Of a stretch of DNA of 64,000 nt, positions 55,201-62,329 are shown one piece after another. The notes beneath the pieces are model-generated. The model saw only the letters and a program-made list of their open reading frames with translations, was not told the DNA's origin and did not search any database. The DNA is from Fasciolopsis buskii (taxonomy: Eukaryota; Platyhelminthes; Trematoda; Plagiorchiida; Fasciolidae): positions 446,718 through 510,717 of the forward strand of contig LUCM01007344.1 in the NCBI GenBank assembly GCA_008360955.1. The letters are read 5' to 3'. Each line of letters begins with the position of its first letter. Positions within the stretch are counted from its first letter, which is position 1. The position numbers were made by a program, and so were the translations under genes.

Positions 55201-56681
55201 TAGCATCTCTGTCCTGGCCGAGAGATTAACATGTACATAGAAAAACATGTAGTCTGCAAGTAATAATGGCCAGGTATTCGTATTATTAGGCTTTACGTGC
55301 TAGAAAAGTGCTATTGCGTTAAACGCTGCTGTACTATGTCAGGTAGGTAATGGTTTAAAAAAGTCATATGGTAATGATAACGAACCTTCGAACGCTCCAT
55401 GATGCTTTCACATTGGTGGGAAAAAGAATGACTGCAAACGTCACTTAATAAACCAGCCGAATATCCCGAAGAACGAGTATTACTTACCTTGAACAAAACA
55501 ACATTCTCGATCAACTGGCAAATCTGGAAGTATTTAATCTCAATGCCTACCTCTCATTGTTTCGTGTGATTTTTTTCCAAACAACGAATTACCCATCCTT
55601 ACCGACCCGCCTCTTTGCGTGTACACGAAGGTGAATTTTACGACCATTTAATCACAGCCGCAATTTGAGTGAATTTTGCCTGAAAGATTTAATTAGATCA
55701 CACAGTATTTGAGCCAATAGAGTTACATGATTTCAAAGATTTATGACCGATAGTCATTGATCGATCCCGAGTCGGTGGAAGAGGAGTATTTCACTGGGTA
55801 ACAAAAACATTGCATAAGCCATTAGGATCCCAACGGGATAGCCTGGTATCTAAGCTGTTTAATTAGCAGCCAATCATTCCGAATTCCACTGAGAACTCAG
55901 TTTTGATGGGTTTGTACCGTAAGTGAGACAAAAATACAATGTATTTGCACTATTTCTCATTTTTAATCACTGACCCGCATGATTTGGTCTTTGGACCAAT
56001 TTTGTGCAGCTATCCCTTCTGTTATCAATGAGTGTCACTCCTAAAGTTTTATTTTTAACTTTCCCAAAATCAATTCATAATCCTTCTACAGATCTGTCGG
56101 TTATCAATTACAAACGCCAGCAAATTCAGAAGTCTGGTGATAACAAATGGCGCCAAGAAAGTATGCGTGAACCCGAGCGACCACATCGCGAAAGTCGAGG
56201 GGCTCATCCCGAAGAGACGGAATCCATCAAATCACATCAGACTCGTCCTGAACCGGAGACCGGAGATGAAAGCCGTCTGAGAGGTCTGAGCAGCCTACTC
56301 ATGCCACCATCAGTTCGGAAAAAACTAGAAGCCGTAGCCGCAGTCAGTCCCACGGAGAATGAGACTGAAGGACGTGAGGTGGCCGAGGCTGCTGCTAGGT
56401 ACTACCTGCTAGAAACCACTCGGCAGCAGCGCGCAACCTCGGAATTTCGAACAATTATGCCCCCAGGAGAACGCGGCACGAGACAAAGCGTAGGTTCGTG
56501 GAAGAATTACGTGAGCCTTGAAGATCCTTTTACTGCAAGAACAGAGAGACCGATCAGCGGGTCTCATCTGCGCGAGCTGTACAAAGTGGAACAAGAAATG
56601 CATGATATGTCTGAAGCACTTTCTTCTCAGTCGATATCCGAAGCAACTATCTCAGAAATCAACGAACTGGAAAGGATTTAG
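13006..56681 (+). CDS. TRPC: TRPC-family cation channel, 3' part of gene (8 exons, spliced)
   Basis: This gene encodes a plasma-membrane, non-selective, calcium-permeable cation channel subunit that normally works as a tetramer downstream of phospholipase C. The function is family knowledge; the assignment comes from the sequence. Joining 13006-13234, 16052-16369, 31602-31786, 43339-43460, 43835-44078, 50914-51327, 52331-52403 and 56092-56681 gives 2175 nt, an uninterrupted 725-codon frame with its stop. In order it shows S1 (about residues 9-29), S2 (60-80), S3 (100-122), S4 (195-215), the TRPC signature GPLQIS (222-227), S5 (233-262), a pore helix with LYW (293-295), S6 ending in LLNMLIAMM, the TRP box EWKFAR (372-377), the proline box LPPPLN (391-396), a basic CIRB-like helix (505-525) and a 196-residue tail. 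The S3-S4 loop length resembles TRPC3/6/7 and insect TRP more than TRPC4/5, but the subgroup is unresolved. The N-terminal ankyrin and TRP_2 exons are missing from my reading, so the gene is partial here. Confidence 0.94.
13235..16051 (+). other. TRPC intron (2.8 kb)
   Basis: This is a phase-1 GT-AG intron (donor GTGAGT, acceptor ctcctgatccag). It rejoins a split glycine codon so that FWILG continues as QLGMECKQ. I see no element or gene inside it. Open frames such as the one at 15660-15953 have no recognisable similarity and base composition like the surrounding sequence. Confidence 0.85.
16052..16369 (+). CDS. TRPC: TRPC exon b: S2-S3 linker, S3 and long S3-S4 extracellular loop
   Basis: The exon is entered in phase 1 and left in phase 1 at a strong GTAAGC donor. 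It encodes GLRYFFRSYYNFMDWAAIA and onward, matching the TRPC pattern G-x-x-x-[YF]-x-x-x-x-[WY]-N-x-M-D, then S3 (ALYLASYSLRIIVDF). About 60 loop residues follow, with an N-glycosylation sequon (N144-A-T) and cysteines at 147, 153 and 183 (the last codon is split with the next exon). This loop is extracellular in the family topology. Its length is similar to the TRPC3/6/7 and fly TRP loop and much longer than in TRPC4/5. The open frame runs on to 16542, but that part is intronic because the donor splices in frame to the S4 exon. Confidence 0.92.
19515..19700. repeat. Degenerate tetranucleotide satellite in 4-bp register
   Basis: About 185 bases can be cut into consecutive 4-mers that mostly follow YTGR (ctga, ttgg, ttga, ctgg), drifting to tgga/taga at the left and ending in a near-perfect (TGAA) run of 27 bases at 19670-19696. 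The register is held through roughly 45 units despite heavy base substitution. Confidence 0.8.
20250..21760 (+). mobile_element. Penelope-like retroelement remnant (RT plus GIY-YIG-like)
   Basis: This is a decayed reverse transcriptase in TRPC intron 2, readable across at least two frameshifts and several stops. From 5' to 3': LQRDPTKFAMAKEKDKN and TIPRIDGLP (near 20410-20436, the PLE motif PRIYGLPKIHK); LRDTSQFVDAIRDV then, shifted, SPDVTSLFANL (PLE: VSFDVVSLFTNV); LCTTDVQFSFYGSINRQ, stop, DGIWMGSL (20757 on, PLE: FxFxGxxYxQxDGxxMGSPLSP); RYVDDVF at 20911-20931 with the catalytic YVDD intact; EAHPNFSFTL (PLE: HPNIKFTxE). At 21436-21500 FCAYSCAHSCEAIYFGRAQE resembles the Cys-rich GIY-YIG endonuclease start (YIGRTxxxL). 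The copy is inactive. Its exact termini were not found. Confidence 0.82.
22984..23056 (-). mobile_element. Possible non-LTR (LINE) C-terminal remnant
   Basis: Read on the minus strand, the stretch encodes ITICLKLTSNRHAWAAIVRD. This resembles the conserved C-terminal pattern of many flatworm and other LINE polyproteins, W-x-x-x-C-x-x-x-x-x-D-R-x-x-W-x-x-x-[VI]-x-D, with N for the D before R. An in-frame stop lies directly upstream, so only about 25 codons are readable. The adjacent GC-rich 23065-23340 may belong to the same element. The short match keeps confidence low. Confidence 0.35.
27635..27695. repeat. AT-rich (TA/CATA) microsatellite
   Basis: This is an imperfect TA/TACATA repeat of about 60 bases within TRPC intron 2 (tatatatatacatatatatg and onward). 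It is low complexity. Confidence 0.85.
31275..31291 (-). repeat. tRNA T-arm-like sequence, possible SINE fragment
   Basis: On the minus strand CCGGG-TTTGAGT-CCCGG forms a perfect 5-bp stem with a 7-base loop that differs from the tRNA T-loop consensus TTCGANT by one base, so it also resembles a Pol III B box. A weak A-box-like GTTCAGTCAGCTGAGG lies about 34 bases upstream, shorter than in a true tRNA. No acceptor stem is evident, so this is not a tRNA gene. A tRNA-derived SINE remnant is the more likely reading. Confidence 0.35.
31602..31786 (+). CDS. TRPC: TRPC exon c: S4, S4-S5 linker and start of S5
   Basis: The exon is entered in phase 1 after ...gggaaaatag, with a pyrimidine tract (cctttctccctttg) just upstream, and ends in phase 0 at GTAAGT. 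It encodes RLWWAPDDPEYVSDCLFALG, then NVLSFARISHLMPA, then ELLGPLQISLARMISDIIRF. The LFALGNVLSFAR and GPLQISLxRM motifs are hallmarks of TRPC S4 and the S4-S5 linker. A different acceptor 50 bases upstream (after 31551) keeps the frame but needs a phase-2 donor, and exon b has only weak candidates for that, so I chose 31602. Confidence 0.92.
31787..43338 (+). other. TRPC intron, 11.6 kb
   Basis: This is a phase-0 GT-AG intron (donor GTAAGT, acceptor tcttttacag) splitting the S5 helix. It contains several 60-130-codon chance-like open frames, for example at 34401-34790, none with recognisable domains. GC-richer patches lie near 34140-34260 and 42670-42910. No retroelement motif was identified. 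Confidence 0.75.
43339..43460 (+). CDS. TRPC: TRPC exon d: second half of S5 and pore turret
   Basis: The exon begins in phase 0 with ATG, which here is an internal methionine, and ends in phase 2 at GTAAAT. It encodes MVVAFVVGLTNLYWYF, which completes S5 (compare the TRPC pattern AFxxGxxxLY). The turret (IVSVDIQGRLIRYSSGIPAFK) follows and leads into the pore. Only 374 bases of intron separate it from the pore exon. Confidence 0.93.
43835..44078 (+). CDS. TRPC: TRPC exon e: pore helix, selectivity region and S6
   Basis: The acceptor has a long pyrimidine tract (ccctctttgtaccccgaag). The first base completes a split serine codon, so the product reads FKSTGATFYTLYWALFGQ. This is the TRPC pore helix, with LYW where most TRPCs have LFW. 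A loop of about 30 residues follows, with an N-glycosylation sequon (N304-V-T), then S6: SLGSILYAIYNACMTIILLN, MLIAMMSKSFDEIQ. The exon ends in phase 0 at GTAGGA. This exon and the next are the strongest evidence for TRPC. Confidence 0.95.
44079..50913 (+). other. TRPC intron, 6.8 kb
   Basis: This is a phase-0 intron between S6 and the TRP box (donor GTAGGA, acceptor ttcccttaatttaag). No mobile-element or gene motif was recognised. A 121-codon minus-strand open frame at 49683-50048 has no domain I can name. Confidence 0.75.
50914..51327 (+). CDS. TRPC: TRPC exon f: TRP box and proximal C-terminus
   Basis: This is a 138-codon exon in phase 0 at both ends. It opens with GDRLEEWKFARASLWMVYID, containing the invariant TRPC TRP box EWKFAR, followed by the proline-rich box LPPPLNLLPS. 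The spacing from S6 (DEI) to EWKFAR equals that of vertebrate TRPC3. The rest is basic, then threonine-rich (a run of six T at KTTTTTTV), then acidic (SDDEGIVETDPEKVINEF). The donor GTTGGT is the weakest of the set. An alternative frame-preserving donor was not evident. Confidence 0.93.
51328..52330 (+). other. TRPC intron, 1.0 kb
   Basis: This is a phase-0 intron (donor GTTGGT, acceptor caatttactaatcag). No feature was recognised inside it beyond AT-rich unique-looking sequence. Confidence 0.75.
52331..52403 (+). CDS. TRPC: TRPC exon g: CIRB-like helix
   Basis: This is a 73-base exon (phase 0 in, phase 1 out, donor GTAAGT) encoding MRANVLRRYLFKLQKLKEEE. It aligns with the TRPC pattern [IL]-[VI]-[KQR]-R-Y-[VI]-x-K, part of the calmodulin/IP3-receptor-binding region that follows the TRP box in vertebrate TRPCs. 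The assignment as a CIRB-like segment is by position and by the VLRRYLFKLQ motif. Binding itself is inference. Confidence 0.87.
52736..52782 (+). repeat. Dispersed short repeat, copy A
   Basis: The copy begins acatctaccaacaacgctg and ends atcattcacaataaa. It matches copy B at 54613-54662 except for a 2-base indel and about two substitutions. It lies in TRPC intron 7, 1.9 kb from its partner and in the same orientation. Confidence 0.75.
54613..54662 (+). repeat. Dispersed short repeat, copy B
   Basis: This is the second copy of the repeat at 52736-52782, in direct orientation, with gctgtgttatt where copy A has gctgttatt. The near identity over about 48 bases is too long for chance. The flanks do not obviously match, which suggests a dispersed family rather than a simple large duplication. 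Confidence 0.75.
56092..56681 (+). CDS. TRPC: TRPC exon h: long charged C-terminal tail and stop
   Basis: The exon is entered in phase 1 (a split aspartate codon, giving KSGDLSVINYKRQ) and ends at the stop TAG at 56679-56681. It encodes about 196 residues rich in R, E, S, Q and P. There is a central segment, SSLLMPPSVRKKLEAVAAV, and a C-terminal stretch (LRELYKVEQEMHDMSEALSS) with heptad-like hydrophobic spacing that could form a coiled coil. The end, ELERI, is not a canonical PDZ ligand. I recognise no homologue of the tail. It is noticeably GC-richer than its flanks, open throughout, and joined by a phase-matched splice, which supports real coding. Confidence 0.9.
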
Positions 56682-59600
56682 AAAGTCTGAGAACAAACAG
56701 ACACACATACCTGATACACTAGCTCTTTCTTGAACTGTTTCCAGTTCCTCCTCGCCTTGAAAAATTCCACTGGCAAAACGCCAAGCTGCATACGTCACAC
56801 AGTGTATCCATGCTCGGCGCACACAAATCTCACACAATCATTTTCCCGTAAATTCCTGCCACCGCTTCCATATTATGCATCTTTCATCCTCGTTTTAAAT
56901 CAAAAAATCCCCGCGTTATTGCAACGTTGAAATGAAGAGAGCTGGAGATTTTTGATTATTTGGTAATTTTTCACTACTTGCTTAAACAAACGTAATTTGT
57001 TTACATTCTGGGTGGTATTTGGGAATTTGTTTTTGACAGGACTAAATACCAGCGGAACCTTGTATTTACACGAAGTTAGCGTTCACCATTGTAGAATGGC
57101 TACAAAGTGTTCACTCACCCGGTACATTTTCTCCGAAACTGAGATTGATGCTCGAATCGTTCAGCTATTGGATTGTTAAATCCCCTTGGAAGCATACTTT
57201 GCTCACCAATGCTATGAACAAGCAAGGTAGCTAAACTACTTTGGGCTATTACCTCGAGAAATGTCCAGAATTCATCGGTTTTTTTATTTTCCACATTTTT
57301 TTCGTTTGATGCAACTTTGGCAAATTCATCAGTGTTTTGCTGTTCCCATACCGTCAACCAGGTGCAACGATTCTGATTCTCCTACCTCAGTGGAATACTT
57401 CTAGAGAATTCAGTTGACTAGGGTAAAAAGAACGGTTTGGAGCTCGTGTACCAACCTAGATGGAAAGCACAGACAAATGCTGTGGAAGTGTCATCCTTGA
57501 TTGCAAGACAGTAACTTACTACTTCCTGAAACACAGAGCGTTTAGGGATATCATCTGAAAGTGCGAACAGATTGCACTTGCCACTTTTGATTCATCTGGC
57601 ACTTTGGATTTCACGGTGAACACTGAGCTCTCTCTTGTCCATCAACTTTCACATATATTGATCAATAGTGATTGCTGAGGAGATCTATCCGAACAAAAAC
57701 AAACAATGTCTTCTTGGATTCATTATCGATGAAACTTCAATTTGGTATTTTTAGGGATGCAGCAGGAACCATGTATGAGGAATTACCAGGTGATGGTAGG
57801 ATTCGACCTCGCATCATTGCCTTTAGCAGGCCCCATATTGACTGCTTGGAAATAGTCGGCAGCCCAGCAGCGTGAAATTTTTCGTCTTTGCTGAGTTGTT
57901 GGCTGTCCCAATGTGTTCGGTTTGCTTAAGTTTAAGATACTTAAATCACTGTATTCACCAACTTCTAATAGGGCTTCACACTTATGCTTTGGTGGCTTTT
58001 TGTGTTTGCCATTCTAGCTTTGCACTTGAGACTCATATAAAGGTAATCATTTGGATCAGCGTGCCCATGTCCCACCTGCGAGGGATACACGGGAATCAAG
58101 TAAAAGTGGGAGAAATTAGCTATACATAAGGCTATGCCTGAACGACAACAGATAGTGTTTGTTTTCAATTCGAAACGGTAATTACTGTCATCAAGTGGGA
58201 ATGCATCAACCCTGTCATCTTAATAAATATTACATTAGAAGAACCATTATAACTTTGGCCGGATTTCTGGATACTTCATCCAGTAGACTGGTTCTATTGT
58301 GGGACAGTAACAAGATAGAAACCAAAGATATCTTGGTTTTGGCAAATTCTGACTAGTAAAAAATAATCCAATTGTTAAAATCTTTTGACTTTCGCGGGTA
58401 TCAAACCGGTGCTCGGAGGCAGCCCGCATATTTGCACCCGCTTGGATCCACAGAGCTTCGTGAATGAAATAAAATATCCCGGGTGAGACATGACAGAAAT
58501 CGCTAAAATTTTTGCATGGTGAAAGTTGAACTGCACTTATACTTTTCGGTACCCCGTTTGTGAGCTCCCAAAATAAGATGAGGAACAGTAAATAAGCTAG
58601 GTGATATTTAAAGGTGACGACCAAATTACTGGGATTCCGAACATTTTCAGAACTTTGGATGAAATTCACAGCCTGATGAACTAGACAAAAAACGGTTTCT
58701 TTTCTCAAGCATTTATTCTCTTATTTGTAATTCTATTCTCACCTGCTTTGCCTCCAAGCTACAATACGAACTGCACCCCTCCATTCGTCTGGTAGGACTC
58801 CTCCGGACGACTTGCACGTTTTTGTCATCGGCAACCAGACAGACAAATTGTTCGAGAAAAAAATGGACACCCTAAAGCACAATATTAGAGTGAAAAGCAA
58901 TAACTGACATGCACAGATATATATATTATACAAATTTTTCTAATAACTATTGTAGTACCACTTGACGTGCACTATTATCCTTGGTTAAATGTAGCCGTAC
59001 TCCTTTGTTCCTCCAGCGTTTTGAACGAACGCAATAACTACATAGTCGAGATAAACTTTGTGAATTTTTTCGAATCTCTGGAAGCATATAACTGTAGATG
59101 GTATTCGATAGGTAGGGATCAAACTGGAACATACTTAATGGGACTGTAGTGATCAGGTTTAAAACTTGAAATTTTGCAGATCAATACACCTTGTCAGTTA
59201 GGGCATTGGCAAGAGCGAGGAAAAGTTACCGAAGCATTTCCCCTCAACTAAAATGTTCGGTTAGGCTTATCTGATAGGTGTGTGGCATAGACAATCAGTA
59301 GATAAATTGTGTATCCATGAATCAAGTAAGTACTAACAACTGATTACCTTGGTAGGTGCAGGGTTTGAGAATGCGGTAGGATTTATGGAAGACTATATAG
59401 CTTTAAAATACGACTTAGATTTGGTCCATGCTTTGTAAGCCGTCTTAAAATCCGTGCAGACCCCGTGATCACCTGGGTCAGTGGGGTATCCTTGACGGTG
59501 GACAGGTGGTAACTTTGGAGGACCTCTGACCTGGTGGTCCGTATTTCGAATCTATTCTGTACTGCCGGATGCGCAGCTCCTAAGACGTCCCTCCATGGTA

Positions 59601-61963
59601 GCCGTCCACTTGGACGGAAACAGTTTGTTCTCTAGTTAGTGGAAATGTATGGGTGCTTGCTGTATTTCCCTATCGTTCATCAGATAGGCTTTTTTGTATA
59701 ATAGAAATCTGAATATTGCTATCCCACAAGAGTAAGGTTAACTTGCCGTAATCTGTATAACCAAAATATAGATTGAGACATGAATTGCTCATGTGTAGTG
59801 CCGTTTCATATTCATATATTATATTTCCTTTGAAAATCTCCTGCTTGTGATCAATAGTGTTCCTCGTCCTCAAGGGTCGTATTTGTTAGTGGCCCCTGTT
59901 GATCCACTTCCTTTCAAGCTGAATAAAGAAACCGATCTAATTATTTCGAATTCCTGCAGCCCTAACACTAATGACCATTTATCTGCACTCGTTCGATAGA
60001 ATTCAGCTTCCCTGGTCACAATCCAAGGCAAACTTGATAGCGTTGGTTTACTTGATCCCATGTCGCCCTTTTTAAATTACTTCAGAAAAGTGCTCTATTG
60101 ACTATTCAAATGAAACCTAAAAATTTTCACAAAGACCCGCTTATTTTTCTTGATCGTGTACTTTTGGCTTCCGCAATAGGAGACAACAGCCGAAACAATA
60201 TGAATTTTCGCATAGGAGTTCAAGTGTTTATTCCCAAGCAATAATACTGACACTCGAACGCGCAAGCTTCAGGTGAATTTCTTGTAACCTGACATTTAGA
60301 GATAACCATGTTCGTGTGAGAAAAAACATACACCAGTTACCAGCGCAACACGGACGCAAAACTACCAAACTAGCTTGTTTTCGGTACTCTCTTTGTTTAA
60401 ACAGTTCAATCACACAAATAAGATGACATCAAATGATGTTACTGTTTTGCCAAATTGTAAACTGAAGAGTAAAACAATTCCCTTTTGCCGTACACTAATT
60501 CTGCAGGATCTGTAGACTTTTGATTTTGCAATATAATAGAGCAACTTGATTATATTCATTTTTTCGCTAAGAAATGTTTTAAGGTGCGGCAGTTAGAAAA
60601 AGTTGTTGGATAGATTGTGAGAACAACGAGATCGGTTGCATAACCAAGTTACCAAGTCACTCATAAACTGCATATCAGTCTTCATCTGTTCAATGGGGGC
60701 ACCACAATCTCACGCCAGATGGTTTTTTTGGTTTTAAAGCTTACTCACGTTTAATTATTCCCATTAATTATTTTACAAAATTCCCTTGCTGTATGTTTAA
60801 CATGATATTCTGATCTGTTATTTTCCTATGCGGAATCCCCGACTCTTACTTCCAAAAATTTAGTCATTCTGTTACTTGTCCTTTCCAGTCACAGTTTTCC
60901 CAATTCTCCCCTTCGTTCTTCCTGCTTTGAAAACAGTGTTCCGAGCTCTCCTCCTTCCGCCGCTGTTCAGTGTATGCACTTTCATGCATAGTTAGTTTTT
61001 AAGTCGGGTCAGTCTAGTAACACAGTCTGAATTTCCAGTCTGTTTATGTTGTATGAGTCTGCCATACTTCCTCCCAAACCGGTTATTTGTCTCTTGAAAA
61101 CTTCGGGTTTCCCTATTCATTCGGGACTCCGTGCTATATTGTTCACCGTAGTTCCTTCCTACTCACTATGCTAACTTGAGAATTCATCACTATTTCTTGT
61201 ATCTGGGTTGTTTCATAAAATTGAGTTAAGCTATTGTCATCCGCTCCGACCATGTCTTAAAGTATCCGTTGATTAATCACTTTTTTCACCAACTTTGGGC
61301 TCCGTTAGGGTACACGAGTTGTTCATTGGACAGAGATTTACCCACATTCCCTGTAGGACACCTGTTGATCTGGAGCATCCTATGATCGGAAACTGACTGA
61401 CTGGACCAAATGCTGAGTGGCACAGACAATCTCATTCTTTTTATTCCTGTTTCTGGAATCACGACAGAATTGTTTCTGATTATCAAGCAGTTTTCAGCTA
61501 ACACTCTGGAATTAAGAACCTTATCCATAGATTCGCAATACACAATTTATTTGACTGTTTTATTCAGTTCAGTCCACTTCACCTTTTGCCACTATTAACA
61601 GTGCATCCACGTATTCTGGATTTGGTTGCTACTTCACAGCACCCTCCGCTCAATCATAAAATACGAACAAGGAATGCTGAAATAATAAACTGAAGAAATT
61701 TACAGAAGAAAGATTTCTAATGAAACAATGCCGCCTGCTGTCTACTTCCATCGCTTCCAAAGATCTGGTGAACGTCAACCTCATGGTTTAACTTTGTCTA
61801 CACGAGCCGGTCCACCGGCTAAAGATTTTATCCTTTTTGTCTTGCATCTATTGGTCGTCTTTGATCAACTTTCAATAATTACCTGCCTCGGAAAATACCG
61901 CACAATAGGGTGGTGGTTTCATGGGCATATGCAAAACGTCCCACTCATCTTAACCTGTTCTGA
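56682..61963 (+). other. 3' UTR and downstream flank, no gene recognised
   Basis: The 3' UTR must start here. An AATAAA hexamer occurs near 58220 (about 1.5 kb after the stop), but nothing else confirms it as the polyadenylation signal. A GC-rich patch at 59456-59620 contains a perfect 7-bp hairpin (59602-59617) and looks like a dispersed repeat. The 153-codon minus frame at 58247-58708 has no recognisable domain. Confidence 0.5.
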
Positions 61964-62329
61964 TTCCTTGTCTGTCCTGAGGATGAAACCTTAGAACCCA
62001 CTATTTCATACCTAACCTCAAGGCTAGTAACGAAACTCTCCCACCTTAGTCTACCAGAACCACGAAGACAATGGTGGTCAAACACCCAAAGACTTCGCTT
62101 ATCCTCTGGTCTCAGTAACCATTTTTCGGAGCCTTATATCAAGACCTGTCTCACGGCTGCCGGTTACACCCGAACTGTGATCGACAAATGTACATCATCC
62201 CGACGACATAGATACCCCAAACTGGTGAATATCAACCAAGCCTTCAACATGAGCGAAGTCATTTCAACCGACTTACGATCACCAGTGAGACAACTGTTAC
62301 AAATAAACAGCTCTATCCACGTCGCCTAG
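61964..62329 (+). pseudogene. Unidentified 121-codon open frame, possibly coding remnant or exon
   Basis: The frame is open between stops at 61961 and 62327 and GC-richer than its surroundings. It has no early methionine. Readable parts include EDETLEPTISYLTSRLV, LPEPRRQWWSNTQRLRL, SEPYIKTCLTAAGYTRTVID and HRYPKLVNINQAFNMSEVIS. The composition is protein-like (amphipathic, with conserved-looking W, P, G and charged residues). I do not recognise the family. It may be a fragment of a retroelement polyprotein or an exon of a neighbouring gene; the upstream frame at 61728-61994 overlaps in another phase. Confidence 0.4.

Larger units (their letters stand above)
52404..56091 (+). other. TRPC intron, 3.7 kb
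   Basis: This is a phase-1 intron (donor GTAAGT, acceptor aatccttctacag). It carries two copies of a roughly 48-bp repeat (52736-52782 and 54613-54662), a GC-rich patch at 52840-53120 with overlapping chance frames on both strands, and a short GTA trinucleotide run near 55180. Confidence 0.75.

Noticed and set aside
58247..58708. 153-codon minus-strand open frame
   Set aside because: No domain, AT-rich codons, and a length reachable by chance in 64 kb of AT-rich DNA. It partly overlaps a tRNA-like repeat motif.
52860..61650. Shared string tggttgctacttc near 52873 and 61626
   Set aside because: Only about 17 similar bases with diverging flanks, which may be chance.
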